A stretch of 64,000 bases of DNA, taken from contig OX457053.1 of NCBI GenBank assembly GCA_949752735.1, positions 10,455,638 through 10,519,637 of the forward strand, given 5' to 3'. Of the stretch, positions 46,601 to 52,830 are shown one piece after another; the stretch's first letter is position 1; the number at the start of each line of letters is the position of its first letter. The stretch is from Lumbricus terrestris. Taxonomy: Eukaryota > Annelida > Clitellata > Crassiclitellata > Lumbricidae. A program made the translations under genes and the position numbers. The notes below the pieces were generated by a model. That model searched no databases, was not told the origin of the DNA, and saw only the letters and a program-made list of their open reading frames with translations.

Positions 46601-49029
46601 TTTACGTTTACTTGCAATATTGCAGGTCATTGACGACTCTCGGACTTGTCATCTCAGCCTTGGCTGACCAAGTGTCGGGCAAAAGCAAGGCAAAGTTTGT
46701 TCCATACAGAGACTCTGTTCTTACCTGGTTATTGAAGGTAAGATGACCACTAAAACCGTGATTATAGATTTATTTACAATGCTACAGGGTTCCGCTTGCT
46801 AGAAAGCCATAATCCTACTCTGGTTGGCTTAAGTGGAAGTGTCATGCCTTAATGGTAGTCCAGTGAGGCGCGGTGGTGTAGTGGGTATGTTCATCACATT
46901 GCAGCCGAAGGGTTGCAGGTTCGAATCCACCTCAAGTCGCCGCCTGGGGACCTTGGGCAAGTCCTTCACTCGCAGTTGCTCAGCGCTTCGGCGTGAAAGT
47001 CTGATGCAGTGTCTGCTCTGTAATTGGGAGTGCTTCTGAGTAGAGAGGTTGAAGGGGTGCTATAACAAGTGCACATACAAACAAACAGTAGCAGTGTTAC
47101 TTGACATATCAACTTATCAGTACATGGGTCAGGGAGGTGGTTGAATGATTATACAGATAAGAAGGACGCAAGTTTGATACCCACTGGAGTTTGGGCCCTA
47201 TATGGTAGACTCAGCCTTCCACTCCCTAGGAGAAATGAGCGTCTTGCAGACTGCCATAAGTTAAATTCGACTTGTTGCCATCGGCTACCACTGTACCACT
47301 ATACAATTCACTTCATTTCTTAAAAAGTGGCTCAGACTTACTGATTTTCCTTGACTTTCAAGCAATTGGATATCTCACTCCATCTTCCCCTTGCAATTGA
47401 CTTTCCACTCCTCAGATGCACATTTCGATGTAACCATGCGCACGTTGCATATTTATTTAACATTAATAAAAATGCCATGTAATCGTATTGTGTACTCGCT
47501 GTCTCTCTGTCTTGCTAAGTATTTTTGTCTTTGCTTCATTGTCTGTCTCATTCCATTGTAGTCTGTATTGTCTGTTTCTTTGACTGCGTGTAGGACAACC
47601 TCGGTGGTAACTCAAAGACTGTCATGATCGCCACGTTGAGCCCTGCTGCTGACAATTATGAAGAGACGTTATCGACGTTACGTTACGCCGATCGAGCCAA
47701 GCGTATCGTCAATCACGCAGTCGTCAATGAAGATCCCAACGCGAGAATCATACGCGAACTCAGAGAGGAAGTGGATATGCTTCGGAAGATGCTTAGCGAG
47801 GCACAGGCAAGGATGAGATTTCGATGTGGATTTCCACCTTGGCTGAATTTCCTATGTTCAGTCTTTGCAGCCTATTGCTTCTCTTGCGTGCTTGCTTGCT
47901 AAGTTTGTTTCTGCTTGGAACGTTTCATCAGGTGGTATGCTTGTACGTGAATCTTTGAAAAGATCCTTCAACCTTTGGTGCCCTCTGAATCTTTTAACCA
48001 ATTTCAACCAGTTTGAAGCTCTGATCCAGTTTGAGCCTTTTGACCAGTTTGGATCTTTGAACCTTTGTGCCAATTTGAACCTGTTTGATGCTTTGATCCA
48101 TTTCAGATCTTTGAACTAATTTGAATCTTTAAACCAATTTGAACCAGTTTGAACCTTTTGACCAGTTTGGATCTTTGGACCTTTGGAACAATATGAGACA
48201 GTTTGAACCTTTGAACCAATTTGAACCTGTTTGATGCTTTGATCCGGTTCAGATCTTTGAACTAATTTGAATCTTTAAACCAATTTGAACCAGTTTGAAG
48301 CTTTGAACAAATTTGAACCAATTTGAAGCTTTGGTTGTATAGTCCTTCCAGTTCGAAGTTCCATTTTTTGCAAGAACAGTGTTTTTAGACTCTCGGCCTA
48401 TTTTCACTTCAAAGCCTTGTTCTGATTGCAGTGACTTGGATCAGGAATGCCTCTGAATTGTTTGGTGGTGGTCAATAAATTCTCGGTATTTACAATTTGA
48501 TGCCAATTATTTTACTCTGGCCTTTTCATGGCTCTATTGTATTGTATTGTATTGTATTGTATCTATAGATTTGTATAGCTCCTTTCACACTGAACACTAA
48601 TCAAAAGCGCTTCCAGTGCATGAGACCAAAAGAGAAAAAAATATGGTTTTGAGAGCGAAGAGAAACACTTTTTGCTCCCCAGTTAATACTTAGACGTTGA
48701 ACCTTTTGCAGAAATCTGCTGTGGAATTCAGTGCTACGAAATGCTTTACGGACCTTTCCATCTTTCCTGTCTTATTCCACGAGCAATTGAAGACTTAGTT
48801 TTGATCTGAATTCAAGAAATTATCATCACTCGTCTGGTGCAAAATCATAAATGATTAGTGCGACGTCGGAATCGGATTAATTCTTAATGATGATTGATGT
48901 GTTGATGTGTTCATGCAGAGCTTGAAGTCAGATGATTTGCGCGAACGCCTGGAAGAGTCGGAGAAACTGATGAAGGAAATGGGAAAAACTTGGGAGGAGA
49001 AGCTCAAGGAAACGGAACGCATTCACCAG
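23376..49029 (+). CDS. KIF13: Kinesin-3 family motor, KIF13/Khc-73 type (partial; nine secure exons)
   Basis: Exons 23376-23433, 35187-35279, 39704-39884, 40838-40922, 43880-44014, 45807-45919, 46626-46737, 47594-47806 and 48919-49029 join in one frame (1,101 nt, 367 codons). They give most of a kinesin motor: GQTGSGKS P-loop, [11 protein letters not shown] switch [10 protein letters not shown] switch [16 protein letters not shown], and the neck/first coiled coil. Signature stretches such as [18 protein letters not shown] and [12 protein letters not shown] place it with KIF13A/B and insect Khc-73, plus-end-directed membrane-cargo motors, rather than KIF1 or KIF16B. Missing here are the N-terminal beta-strands (usually with KVAVRVRP) and everything after the first coiled coil (FHA, stalk, CAP-Gly). 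They are presumably outside the window. Introns are 0.9-11.8 kb and heavily invaded by repeats. Confidence 0.93.
23700..23965 (+). repeat. (TTA/TTG)n trinucleotide-rich tract
   Basis: Imperfect TTATTATTG, TTGTTGTTG and ATTATT runs. Confidence 0.85.
24240..24410 (+). repeat. Decayed tRNA-headed SINE
   Basis: AATAGTGTATTGGC A-box-like and TGCTTCAAATCTCC B-box-like blocks (24301-24314) have tRNA-like spacing. Confidence 0.4.
24718..24790 (+). repeat. (CTC)n tract
   Basis: CTCCTCCTCAGCCTCC-type units, about 70 bp. Confidence 0.9.
25185..25230 (+). repeat. (TTA)n microsatellite
   Basis: About 15 TTA units. Confidence 0.95.
25254..26056. mobile_element. Nonautonomous hAT-type element, 803 bp
   Basis: Exact 8-bp duplication CCCTCAGC (25246-25253 and 26057-26064). 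Imperfect ends CATAGTTGTAAAAAACG and CGTTTTTTACATCTATG. Both sub-terminal regions are packed with CGTTTTTTATCGTTTTTT-like motifs, in the same orientation at each side. The AT-rich core has no transposase. Confidence 0.85.
26530..26615 (+). repeat. ~35-bp tandem duplication
   Basis: GGGTCAACGTTAATGGGGAG, followed by a GCAGGGAGGGAGG-type end, is present twice in a row. Confidence 0.85.
26800..26891 (+). repeat. tRNA-like SINE head interrupted by a MITE
   Basis: GGTTTGAATCTCC (26871-26883) resembles a B-box after a GATTGGTTAGAATG block. The hAT-type element at 26892 lies directly after it. Confidence 0.35.
26892..27079. mobile_element. Nonautonomous hAT-type MITE, 188 bp
   Basis: Exact 8-bp duplication ACTGAGGT (26884-26891 and 27080-27087). 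Ends CAGTGCTTAAAGTG and CACTTTAAGCCCTG. Interior has repeated AAGTGCCTGGACGCC. A shorter relative lies near 52752-52830. Confidence 0.85.
27355..27570 (-). repeat. LINE 3' end remnant, minus strand
   Basis: TTGTAAAGCGCTTCTCACAG and CTCAGAAGTGCTCTAAGC are followed by a decayed coding end with GGTCATTCCACATTGAGGG. Confidence 0.5.
27772..27865 (+). repeat. (CTG)n trinucleotide repeat
   Basis: Interrupted CTG tract of about 30 units, with GGTGGTGGTGGTACTGC at its right end. No gene was found to encode it. Confidence 0.9.
28305..28975 (-). pseudogene. Non-LTR retrotransposon (CR1/Jockey-like) 3' end with 206-residue RT remnant
   Basis: The minus strand stays open for about 206 residues. It shows [14 protein letters not shown], the [12 protein letters not shown] block, [10 protein letters not shown] and [14 protein letters not shown], the usual C-terminal run of CR1/Jockey-superfamily reverse transcriptases. 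The RT catalytic core is missing, so this is a 5'-truncated copy. Its plus-strand left end is (ATTC)n, CACTTATATAGCGCTTCTTC and AAGCGCTCCCGACCCA. It is the longest member of the family whose tails are scattered through the window. Confidence 0.8.
29290..29340 (+). repeat. Possible hAT terminus fragment
   Basis: CGGTGGTTCTCAACCTTTTT resembles the left ends of the hAT copies at 31982 and 37266, but no partner end or duplication was found. Confidence 0.3.
29471..29698. mobile_element. Nonautonomous hAT-type MITE, 228 bp
   Basis: Exact 8-bp duplication TGAACGTA (29463-29470 and 29699-29706) with ends CAGTGGCG and CGCCACTG. The interior has AAGCCCCT and CCCCCCCCGAAAAA runs. A sister copy lies at 50576-50807. 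Confidence 0.9.
30245..30565 (+). repeat. Probable retroelement tail with TTGAA repeat
   Basis: AATAATAAGCAAATTGAATT followed by GAATTGAATTGATG ends a block with no coding signal. Confidence 0.35.
30813..31981 (-). pseudogene. Penelope-like element reverse transcriptase, 3' part
   Basis: The minus strand encodes, in shifting frames, TNIPLDLGI (next to the hAT insertion), IDDLF (RT catalytic IDD), [28 protein letters not shown] and [11 protein letters not shown], followed by a KPMI-type end. These are diagnostic of Penelope-like RTs. Several frameshifts and a ~75-bp insertion (31691-31765) mark it as dead. The upstream RT piece is at 34463-34560, separated by the hAT element. Confidence 0.8.
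31691..31765. repeat. Short hairpin-bearing repeat, copy 2
   Basis: Stem CCAGGGC/GCCCTGG (31705-31711 and 31732-31738) encloses CTATGACAACTGAGACCGTT. It interrupts the Penelope-like RT. Related to 14486-14560. Confidence 0.5.
32546..32795 (+). pseudogene. hAT transposase fragment, central part
   Basis: Encodes [20 protein letters not shown] and then WKNRV, which resembles ZBED5/FAM200-type hAT proteins. The frame breaks near 32790. Confidence 0.55.
32922..33833. mobile_element. Nested nonautonomous hAT-type element, 912 bp
   Basis: Exact 8-bp duplication ACATGTAT (32914-32921 and 33834-33841), inverted ends TAGGGCTGCCAAC and GTTGGCAGCCCTA. Repeated CCGGGACG motifs lie at both ends and AGGCCTA motifs inside. 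It splits the hAT transposase remnant. Confidence 0.92.
33842..34096 (+). pseudogene. hAT transposase C-terminal (hATC) fragment
   Basis: Encodes [20 protein letters not shown] followed by a [20 protein letters not shown] run, the hATC dimerisation motif seen in ZBED5-like transposases (TSYLCEQGFS...). It follows the nested MITE directly. Confidence 0.8.
34463..34560 (-). pseudogene. Penelope-like element reverse transcriptase, 5' part
   Basis: The minus strand encodes [18 protein letters not shown], the RT motif with the first catalytic Asp. It continues across the hAT insertion as NIP. Next to it on the plus strand is a (TA)n tract. Confidence 0.75.
34571..34643. repeat. (TA)n microsatellite
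   Basis: About 36 TA units. Confidence 0.95.
34880..34985. repeat. ~100-bp imperfect palindrome
   Basis: GGGAAGACAATATATAT on the left pairs with ATATATTGTCTTCACATGG on the right, with GTATATATAGTTATATAC paired to GTATATAACTATACGTATAT inside. Confidence 0.7.
35187..35279 (+). CDS. KIF13: KIF13 exon: first half of the P-loop
   Basis: TTGTAG acceptor and GTTAGT donor. Encodes [16 protein letters not shown]. The intron splits the nucleotide-binding P-loop GQTG/SGKS inside a Gly codon. Confidence 0.95.
35360..35600 (-). mobile_element. LINE 3' end remnant, interrupted
   Basis: The minus strand encodes [17 protein letters not shown] and [10 protein letters not shown]. The left plus-strand edge has GAATTTATGTAGCGCCAC and CAGAGGTGCTCCCGAC. 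The body appears to resume at about 35686 after a second tail. Confidence 0.6.
35605..35685 (+). mobile_element. LINE 3' tail inserted in another LINE remnant
   Basis: GAGCGCTTCTGAGTAG, GAAGAAGCGCTATATAAATG and (AATC)n in plus orientation. Confidence 0.6.
35904..35927 (+). repeat. (TGC)n microsatellite
   Basis: About seven CTG/TGC units. Confidence 0.85.
36100..36180 (-). repeat. LINE 3'-tail fragment
   Basis: TTGTATTGTATTTATGAATT and TATAGCGCCTCTCACAGAAT, the reverse complement of the CR1-like tail. Confidence 0.55.
36265..36446 (+). repeat. ~180-bp intronic duplicate, copy 1
   Basis: Starts CAGAATGATTGCAATTC and ends GGGAGGCAGCGGGAAG. It matches 39089-39262, including the block AATGCCATCTGCCGAATG. 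Confidence 0.75.
37165..37215 (-). repeat. LINE 3'-tail fragment
   Basis: TGAATTTATATAGCACCACTT in reverse orientation. Confidence 0.4.
37266..38317. mobile_element. Nonautonomous hAT-type element, 1,052 bp, carrying a Helitron
   Basis: Exact 8-bp duplication GTCTGACC (37258-37265 and 38318-38325). Ends TAGTGGTTCCCAACC and GGTTGGGAACCACTG, with GGCCACTTTTT-type motifs inside both ends. Confidence 0.9.
37466..38186 (+). mobile_element. Nonautonomous Helitron, 721 bp
   Basis: Starts TCTATATTATAAGG after an A and ends in a hairpin CCCGG-GCAACG-CCGGG (38159-38174) and CTAG followed by T, the Helitron rule of A/T target, 5'-TC and 3'-CTRR. It contains a repeated ~105-bp block (37785 and 38050) built on GTTTGGCTTTTTGG. 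No Rep/Hel ORF. It sits inside the hAT-type element. Confidence 0.8.
38447..38662 (+). repeat. Diverged ~110-bp tandem duplication
   Basis: The two halves share TCGGTGCCATCT-like, TTGCTTGT, TCAATNTTT and ACGGTTATTTTTCGATATTGG-like blocks. Confidence 0.5.
39089..39262 (+). repeat. ~175-bp intronic duplicate, copy 2
   Basis: Second copy of 36265-36446 in the next kinesin intron segment, with the same order of shared blocks. Confidence 0.75.
39340..39548 (-). repeat. tRNA-headed SINE with LINE tail (family A)
   Basis: On the minus strand: A-box GTGTAGTGAGTATG, B-box GGTTCAAATTAACC-like, GACCCTGGGCAAGTCCTTCA, AGTGCTTCGGTACG and the tail GGGAGCACTTCCGAGTAG/GGGCGCTATAAC. Same family as 43265-43500 and 46868-47078. 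Confidence 0.75.
39704..39884 (+). CDS. KIF13: KIF13 exon: second half of the P-loop to loop 5/beta-4
   Basis: GTGCAG acceptor and GTGAGA donor, 181 nt. Encodes [19 protein letters not shown] and [18 protein letters not shown]. Confidence 0.96.
40153..40296 (+). repeat. (ATT/ACT)n tract
   Basis: Imperfect TTATTATTA and ACTATTATTATCA units. Confidence 0.9.
40838..40922 (+). CDS. KIF13: KIF13 exon: LKVREH...GPYVDGL segment
   Basis: TTTCAG acceptor and GTGAGC donor. Encodes [17 protein letters not shown] and LAVSSFE, typical of kinesin-3. Ends in phase 0. Confidence 0.95.
41028..41312 (-). repeat. tRNA-headed SINE (family B)
   Basis: Minus strand: A-box TGGCCTATAGGTAACG, B-box GGGTTCAACTCC, body AACCCTGGGCAAGTTG, and an end GAACTGGATGGACTTTACTT. 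No LINE-like GCGCTATATAAA tail. Confidence 0.65.
41400..41715 (+). repeat. Degenerate ~20-30-bp repeat array
   Basis: Variants of GAAATGTAAAGGATTTACAG and ATGCATGAGATTTAAAGA recur many times. Confidence 0.6.
42170..42240 (-). repeat. LINE 3'-tail fragment
   Basis: GCATTTAAATAGTGCCTCTAC and CAGAAGCACTTCCAACC-like block in reverse orientation. Confidence 0.4.
42241..43005. other. AT-rich intronic stretch
   Basis: No exon, repeat end or RNA signal was recognised. Confidence 0.4.
43008..43215 (-). mobile_element. LINE 3' end remnant, minus strand
   Basis: (ATTC)n, ACTTATATAGCACTACTTG, GGAGCGCTCCCAGCCCAG and a decayed coding end with GCTCATTCCAGATGG. Confidence 0.6.
43265..43500 (-). repeat. 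tRNA-headed SINE with LINE tail (family A)
   Basis: Minus strand: TGCGGTGGTGCAGTGGTGG A-box region, B-box AGGTTCGAATCC, then AAGTCCTTCACTTGC, GCTTCGGCGGGAA and a LINE-like end. Confidence 0.75.
43535..43835. repeat. Probable degraded MITE
   Basis: The right end GGCCCCCTGGATCCGCCCCTG is typical of hAT-like MITE termini. The left end and target duplication could not be fixed. Confidence 0.35.
43880..44014 (+). CDS. KIF13: KIF13 exon: switch I
   Basis: TTGTAG acceptor and GTAAGA donor, 45 codons, phase 0 at both ends. Contains [20 protein letters not shown], with the N-x-x-S-S-R-S-H switch I motif that contacts the ATP gamma-phosphate. Confidence 0.96.
44174..44342. mobile_element. Tc1/mariner-type MITE, 169 bp
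   Basis: Ends are ~36-bp inverted repeats starting CACCGTGGTTCAAAAAAAG, flanked by TA on both sides. No transposase. Confidence 0.88.
44345..44470 (+). repeat. Partial hAT-like element end
   Basis: CAGTGGTCTCAAACATG and CGTGGGCCGC followed by GTGGCCCGTGACAG resemble hAT ends of the CAGTGGTTCTCAAAC class. No right end seen. Confidence 0.35.
44800..45270. other. Intronic stretch rich in ATACATGTATG/TACATAC motifs
   Basis: Low-complexity ACATACATGTATGTGTACATATG-type sequence with no gene signal. Confidence 0.4.
45275..45345 (-). repeat. LINE 3' tail with (ATTT)n
   Basis: TTTATTTATTTATTTCAG, then AAATTTATATAGCGCCTCTT and ACTCAGAAGCGC. Confidence 0.6.
45807..45919 (+). CDS. KIF13: KIF13 exon: switch II
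   Basis: TCGTAG acceptor and GTGAGC donor. Contains [18 protein letters not shown], with the DxxGxE switch II motif, and [10 protein letters not shown], the start of the relay helix. Confidence 0.96.
46045..46215 (+). repeat. tRNA-headed SINE (family A), partial
   Basis: GGTTTGAATCCACCTCAAG (B-box), TTCTTCACTCGCAATTGCTC, and the tail GGGAGTGCTTCTGAGTAG/GAAGGGCGCTG. Confidence 0.65.
46436..46624 (+). repeat. 24-bp minisatellite abutting a splice acceptor
   Basis: About eight units of ACTTGCAATATTGCTTTTAC plus GTTT or ATTT. The last unit ends TTGCAATATTGCAG, which is the acceptor of the KIF13 exon at 46626. Confidence 0.92.
46626..46737 (+). CDS. KIF13: KIF13 exon: microtubule-binding alpha4-loop12-alpha5
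   Basis: TTGCAG acceptor directly abutting a 24-bp minisatellite, GTAAGA donor. Encodes [15 protein letters not shown], a short basic loop 12 (GKSKAK) and [14 protein letters not shown]. Confidence 0.96.
46868..47078 (+). repeat. tRNA-headed SINE with LINE tail (family A), best copy
   Basis: A-box TGTAGTGGGTA and B-box GGTTCGAATCC (46918-46928) have normal tRNA spacing. The body has ACCTTGGGCAAGTCCTTCAC and GCTCAGCGCTTCGGCG. The 3' end GGGAGTGCTTCTGAGTAG with GGGGTGCTATAACAAGTGC copies the local LINE tail. Confidence 0.8.
47594..47806 (+). CDS. KIF13: KIF13 exon: motor C-terminus and neck, with GC donor
   Basis: GTGTAG acceptor. Encodes [31 protein letters not shown] and the neck helix [15 protein letters not shown]. 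No GT donor fits family alignment; CAG/GCAAGG at 47806/47807 gives a phase-0 join to the next exon, so a GC-AG intron is called. If not used, the frame reads on for about 30 codons to a stop. Confidence 0.93.
47940..48340 (+). repeat. Degenerate tandem repeat (TTTGAACC units)
   Basis: Variants of CAATTTGAACCAGTTTGAAG and CTTTGAACCAATTTGAACC, with larger ~150-bp duplicated blocks. Confidence 0.75.
48535..48850 (-). repeat. LINE 3' end remnant with (TTGTA)n
   Basis: TTGTATTGTATTGTATTGTA, then GATTTGTATAGCTCCTTTC and AAAAGCGCTTCCAGTGCA. Confidence 0.5.
48919..49029 (+). CDS. KIF13: KIF13 exon: first coiled coil after the neck
   Basis: ATGCAG acceptor and GTCAGC donor, 37 codons in phase 0. Encodes [18 protein letters not shown] and [14 protein letters not shown], matching the KIF13 segment just before the FHA domain. 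Confidence 0.93.
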
Positions 49030-49074
49030 GTCAGCCAGTTCTTACGCTGTTGCACTCTTGCCTTGTGTGTTTGT

Positions 49075-49078
<4 letters not shown>

Positions 49079-49108
<30 letters not shown>

Positions 49109-49117
49109 TGCATGCGC

Positions 49118-49192
<75 letters not shown>
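49079..49192 (+). repeat. (GT)n then (GA)n microsatellites
   Basis: (GT)n at about 49079-49107 and (GA)n at about 49119-49191, just after the donor of the last KIF13 exon found. Confidence 0.92.
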
Positions 49193-49196
<4 letters not shown>

Positions 49197-49596
49197 ATAG
49201 AGGTAAGGAGGGAGAGGAGAGAGAGAGAAAAAGACACACAGGCAGACAGATAGATAGACCGGAGAAGTTAGGAGGGAGAGAGAGAGCTGTTCTGGCTCAT
49301 TATTGCACACAATATTATGTAAAAGCATTGATCGCATGCATATCGTAATGCATGACTCAAAACCTGCATACCGGTATAATATGGTATATAGGTCTATTGT
49401 CTCTCGCAGGAGAAGCAGTTGGCCAGATAGCCACTTTTTGACGCAGCCGTATATTTTTCTCATATTATTTTCTCGTTATGGTAGCGTGCTGAAACTGTTT
49501 CTTCTGAGTCTGATAAAGCCTACACACTGGCGGACAAGTATTTAGATGTACCATCGAACTTTGTAAAAAAAACTTTTTCGTTTTTTATTCTCTGCC

Positions 49597-49990
49597 ATAT
49601 AATTTTATAGATGGATATAATTTTGGAGATATATGTAATTTTATAGATGGATATAATTTTGGAGATATATGTAATTTTATAGATGGATATAATTTTGGAG
49701 ATATACGTAATTTTATAGATGGATATAATTTTGGAGATATACGTAATTTTATAGATGGATATAATTTTGGAGATATACGTAATTTTATAGATGGATATAA
49801 TTTTGGAGATATATGTAATTTTATAGATGGATATAATTTTGGAGATATACGTAATTTTATAGATGGATATAATTTTGGAGATATATGTAATTTTATAGAT
49901 GGATATAATTTTGGAGATATATGTAATTTTATAGATGGATATAATTTTGGAGATATACGTAATTTTATAGATGGATATAATTTTGCAGAT
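49597..49990 (+). repeat. 36-bp minisatellite, ~10.5 copies
   Basis: Unit built of GGAGATATATGTAATTTTAT and AGATGGATATAATTTT. Copies differ mainly at one T/C site (ATATATG or ATATACG). Confidence 0.93.
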
Positions 49991-50575
49991 GAATATAGCC
50001 TAATAATTGGGAGATAGATATTATTGGGGCGATTGTGTTCCATGTGATCAGCTTTGCTGAAAATGAAAACTCTTCGAAATGATTGTGAAAATTTGGCCGC
50101 TCCGCTGCTTGGGAAGAAATGTATATTGCACTGCACCAAGTTCTAGGGTAGAGTTCTGGCGGCAGAAGCGGTCCTTCTGATGTTCTTTAGATGCAGCTCT
50201 CTGCGTCTTCAGATGATTTAGAGCAAATCGCTTGAGAGGAGGTATTGATAAAATGCCTCAGTGGTTACTTGATTGATTATCAGATTACGTGCATGGTTGG
50301 TCAGAAGCAAACTATTTTGTATTCAACGCATCTTCGCAATCTTTTTGCCTTTGATGTTCCTCGGTGCATTCTGTGAATTGATCAGCCATGTCTTCAACGT
50401 GTTTGGTTGACTTTTATTTATTAAGTTCAGTTTCAGGCACGTATAATATTGCGTGCGCAAACTCACTAAATCTGACTCAGAAATGCAAATGAATGGATTA
50501 GCGCTAGAGGGGGCCAAAAGGAAGTGGTAAACACTAAGTGACATTGCAAATTTTTTTAGCCTTCAGGTATTCATG

Positions 50576-50807
50576 CAGTGGCGGCGCCAGGATTTTCGGG
50601 AAAAAATTCTCCGTCCGCCCCCAAAATTTCTGACGGCTTTTTTTTAGTCATCGACCAAAATCTTCAGCCTTGCGCTTCATTTTTTTGGGGGGGGCTAAGG
50701 GGGTAAATCGTCCAAATACCAAATATTTCATTTTTACATGGCGAAAAAATAGATGGCCTTTTTTCGGGGGGGCTTAGCCCCCCCAGCCCCCACTATCGCC
50801 ACTACTG
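50576..50807. mobile_element. Nonautonomous hAT-type MITE, 232 bp
   Basis: Exact 8-bp duplication TATTCATG (50568-50575 and 50808-50815), ends CAGTGGCGGCG and CGCCACTACTG. Sister of 29471-29698. Confidence 0.9.
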
Positions 50808-50815
50808 TATTCATG

Positions 50816-52000
50816 TCTTCACTGGCTAGGCGTGTTGCTTCAAGACCAGCCTTATCCTCAGTGACGCTCTAGGCAAAGTACTGGCATATCTGTTGGTGGC
50901 CCAACCTCGCTTAATTAAAATCATATTTTAGAATTGAGCCACTCAAAACGATTGAAGATGATGAAAATGTAAAACAGAATACCGGTATATGTGAAAACGG
51001 CATCCCTAACTTTTTGTGTTTTCCCTTTTGAGTTGCCTGTTCTGCCTATACCTAACGCTGGCATTGCATGCTTTAGTTCATGCCTTGCAGCTATTTCATT
51101 ACTTTGTGAGGACATGATGCAGATTAATTGAGAAGATAACTATCATATATGAAAGTTCGAGAATAGGAACAATGCTTTTTTGCATTAATTTGCAAATTGC
51201 GACCTTAGATCTGCAAGACATTGATTCATTATTCTTTCAGCTGAATATTTTTCTGCAGTAACTGCAAGAATATGCTCTTAAGTCTTTTTGTATTAATTTC
51301 CAAATTACGACCTTAGATCTGCAAGACATTGATTAATCCAATGTGATTAATCCAATGTGATTTATCCAATGTGATTGTTCTTTTCAGCTCCATATTTTTC
51401 TGCAGTAACTGCAAGAATATGCTCTTAGGCGAATAAGTAATCTTTTATAGCAAGACAAACACTCACACTTTAAAAAGAGTACTTTAAATATGCAGACACA
51501 CTAAAAAGGAAAGTAATAGTTGAGCGGCTGTATGTATGTGTGCTATTTGAATTGTTGTCACTATCTTCATATTATTAGTAACTTTACAGACTGTCAATTT
51601 CCTTTTATATGATGTTGATGTGAAGTTGGAATGACAAGGAAATTCATGAATTTTGGAAAATGTTAAGCGATTACACAAACACTTTAGAGTTTAACTGTAT
51701 GAAGTATATTTCTGGTCCAGTTAGCCACCTAGGTTAGAGTACACGTCGTCCCAATCGTCCAATGCACCTTTGTTTGAGTGCAGGCAGATTGTGGTTCACT
51801 TCCTGGTGGTGGTTGGTGGCTTATTTCGGAGATTAAAATCTTGAGCTACCGCGGTCCATACACCGGGAAGCCTTAAATGTTAAGTGGCACCTGTTCAAAC
51901 GAGTAGTGGTGTTGATGTTACTCATCTGATCAATTCAATGGGAAAGGAGAATGGTCAAGATAAGATAATAATAATTATTATTATTGTTTGGTTGCTACAT
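50816..52000. other. Stretch without recognised genes; one internal duplication
   Basis: AAATTNCGACCTTAGATCTG and CTGCAGTAACTGCAAGAATA are each present twice (about 51195-51275 and 51300-51425), so a ~120-bp tandem duplication is likely. No coding signal. Confidence 0.5.
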
Positions 52001-52004
52001 ATAG

Positions 52005-52150
52005 CTACGCCTACACCCTGGGACTCTACCAGGATCTTTCCTTACTAAACTTAAAACTGTTCTTTTTGGGTGCGCTGGAGTCGGGAGCGCCTCTGAGTAG
52101 TTTTTTCTTGAAGGGGCGCTATATAAATGTCCGAATGAATGAATGAATAT
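52005..52150 (+). mobile_element. LINE 3' end (CR1/Jockey-like), 5' truncated
   Basis: ACGCCTACACCCTGGGACTC, CTTAAAACTGTTCTTTTTGG, GGAGCGCCTCTGAGTAG and GGGGCGCTATATAAATG with (AATG)n tail. Close to 12842-13130. Confidence 0.7.
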
Positions 52151-52751
52151 GAAAACACATGGATGATGAAAACGACGTGCATATAACAGTTTTTCTGTGT
52201 TATGTTGCATGAATTAGGACATAGTTGTTTTCTAAATGCTTGTTGCTGCTTAACAGCACTGTGTCAAATCAAAGATGATTAATGTTGCCCTCCTCCTTTT
52301 TTCAAGCTTGGGATTGGCACTGCCAGAGTACGAGCAGTGTCGGAGTTTGATAAAAAAAAATCCTGTGTTGTGTTGCATTGAATTCGGACACTGTACAGTT
52401 CTGCCATCTAGGGAATGTGAGAAAAACGAAAGCTACATTGATATTGTATTTGATTCGTTGGATGGTCGCTTGAGGTCGTGAAGAAGAGACCTGTCATAGC
52501 AAGGCCAAATTGACCAGTTGAACTCTATGCTTCATAGCCAGGCCATTTAAACATATCTGCTTCAAAGAGCTGCTATATTGCTTAGCCTTTACCACTCATG
52601 TGTCCGCTCCCACCGGACAATTCTGGGCCAATTAATTTTTAATCTGAGCATTAAGGGTTAAGTCGTGTTTATTTATGTACAATTGTACATGTATGTTATA
52701 TTTTTTTAGCACAATTCTCTATGTGTATCTATGACTTTGTTATGTCTATCA

Positions 52752-52830
52752 GCAGCGCTTAAAGTGTAGAAAAATAAGTGCGTGGACGCCGTCCATGACC
52801 GCACAGTCACACTTGAAGCCATGTGTCTAT
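52752..52830. mobile_element. Short relative of the 26892 hAT-type MITE
   Basis: CAGCGCTTAAAGTGTAG, AAATAAGTGCGTGGACGCC and CACACTTGAAGCC. A near 8-bp flank match (ATGTCTAT against GTGTCTAT) is seen. Confidence 0.5.

Noticed and set aside
46336..46746. Plus- and minus-strand frames over the 24-bp array
   Set aside because: Repeat translations; the real coding part is the kinesin exon at 46626-46737.
49585..50139. 184-codon minus-strand frame of 12-residue repeats
   Set aside because: Translation of the 36-bp minisatellite; no start context, splice link or family match.
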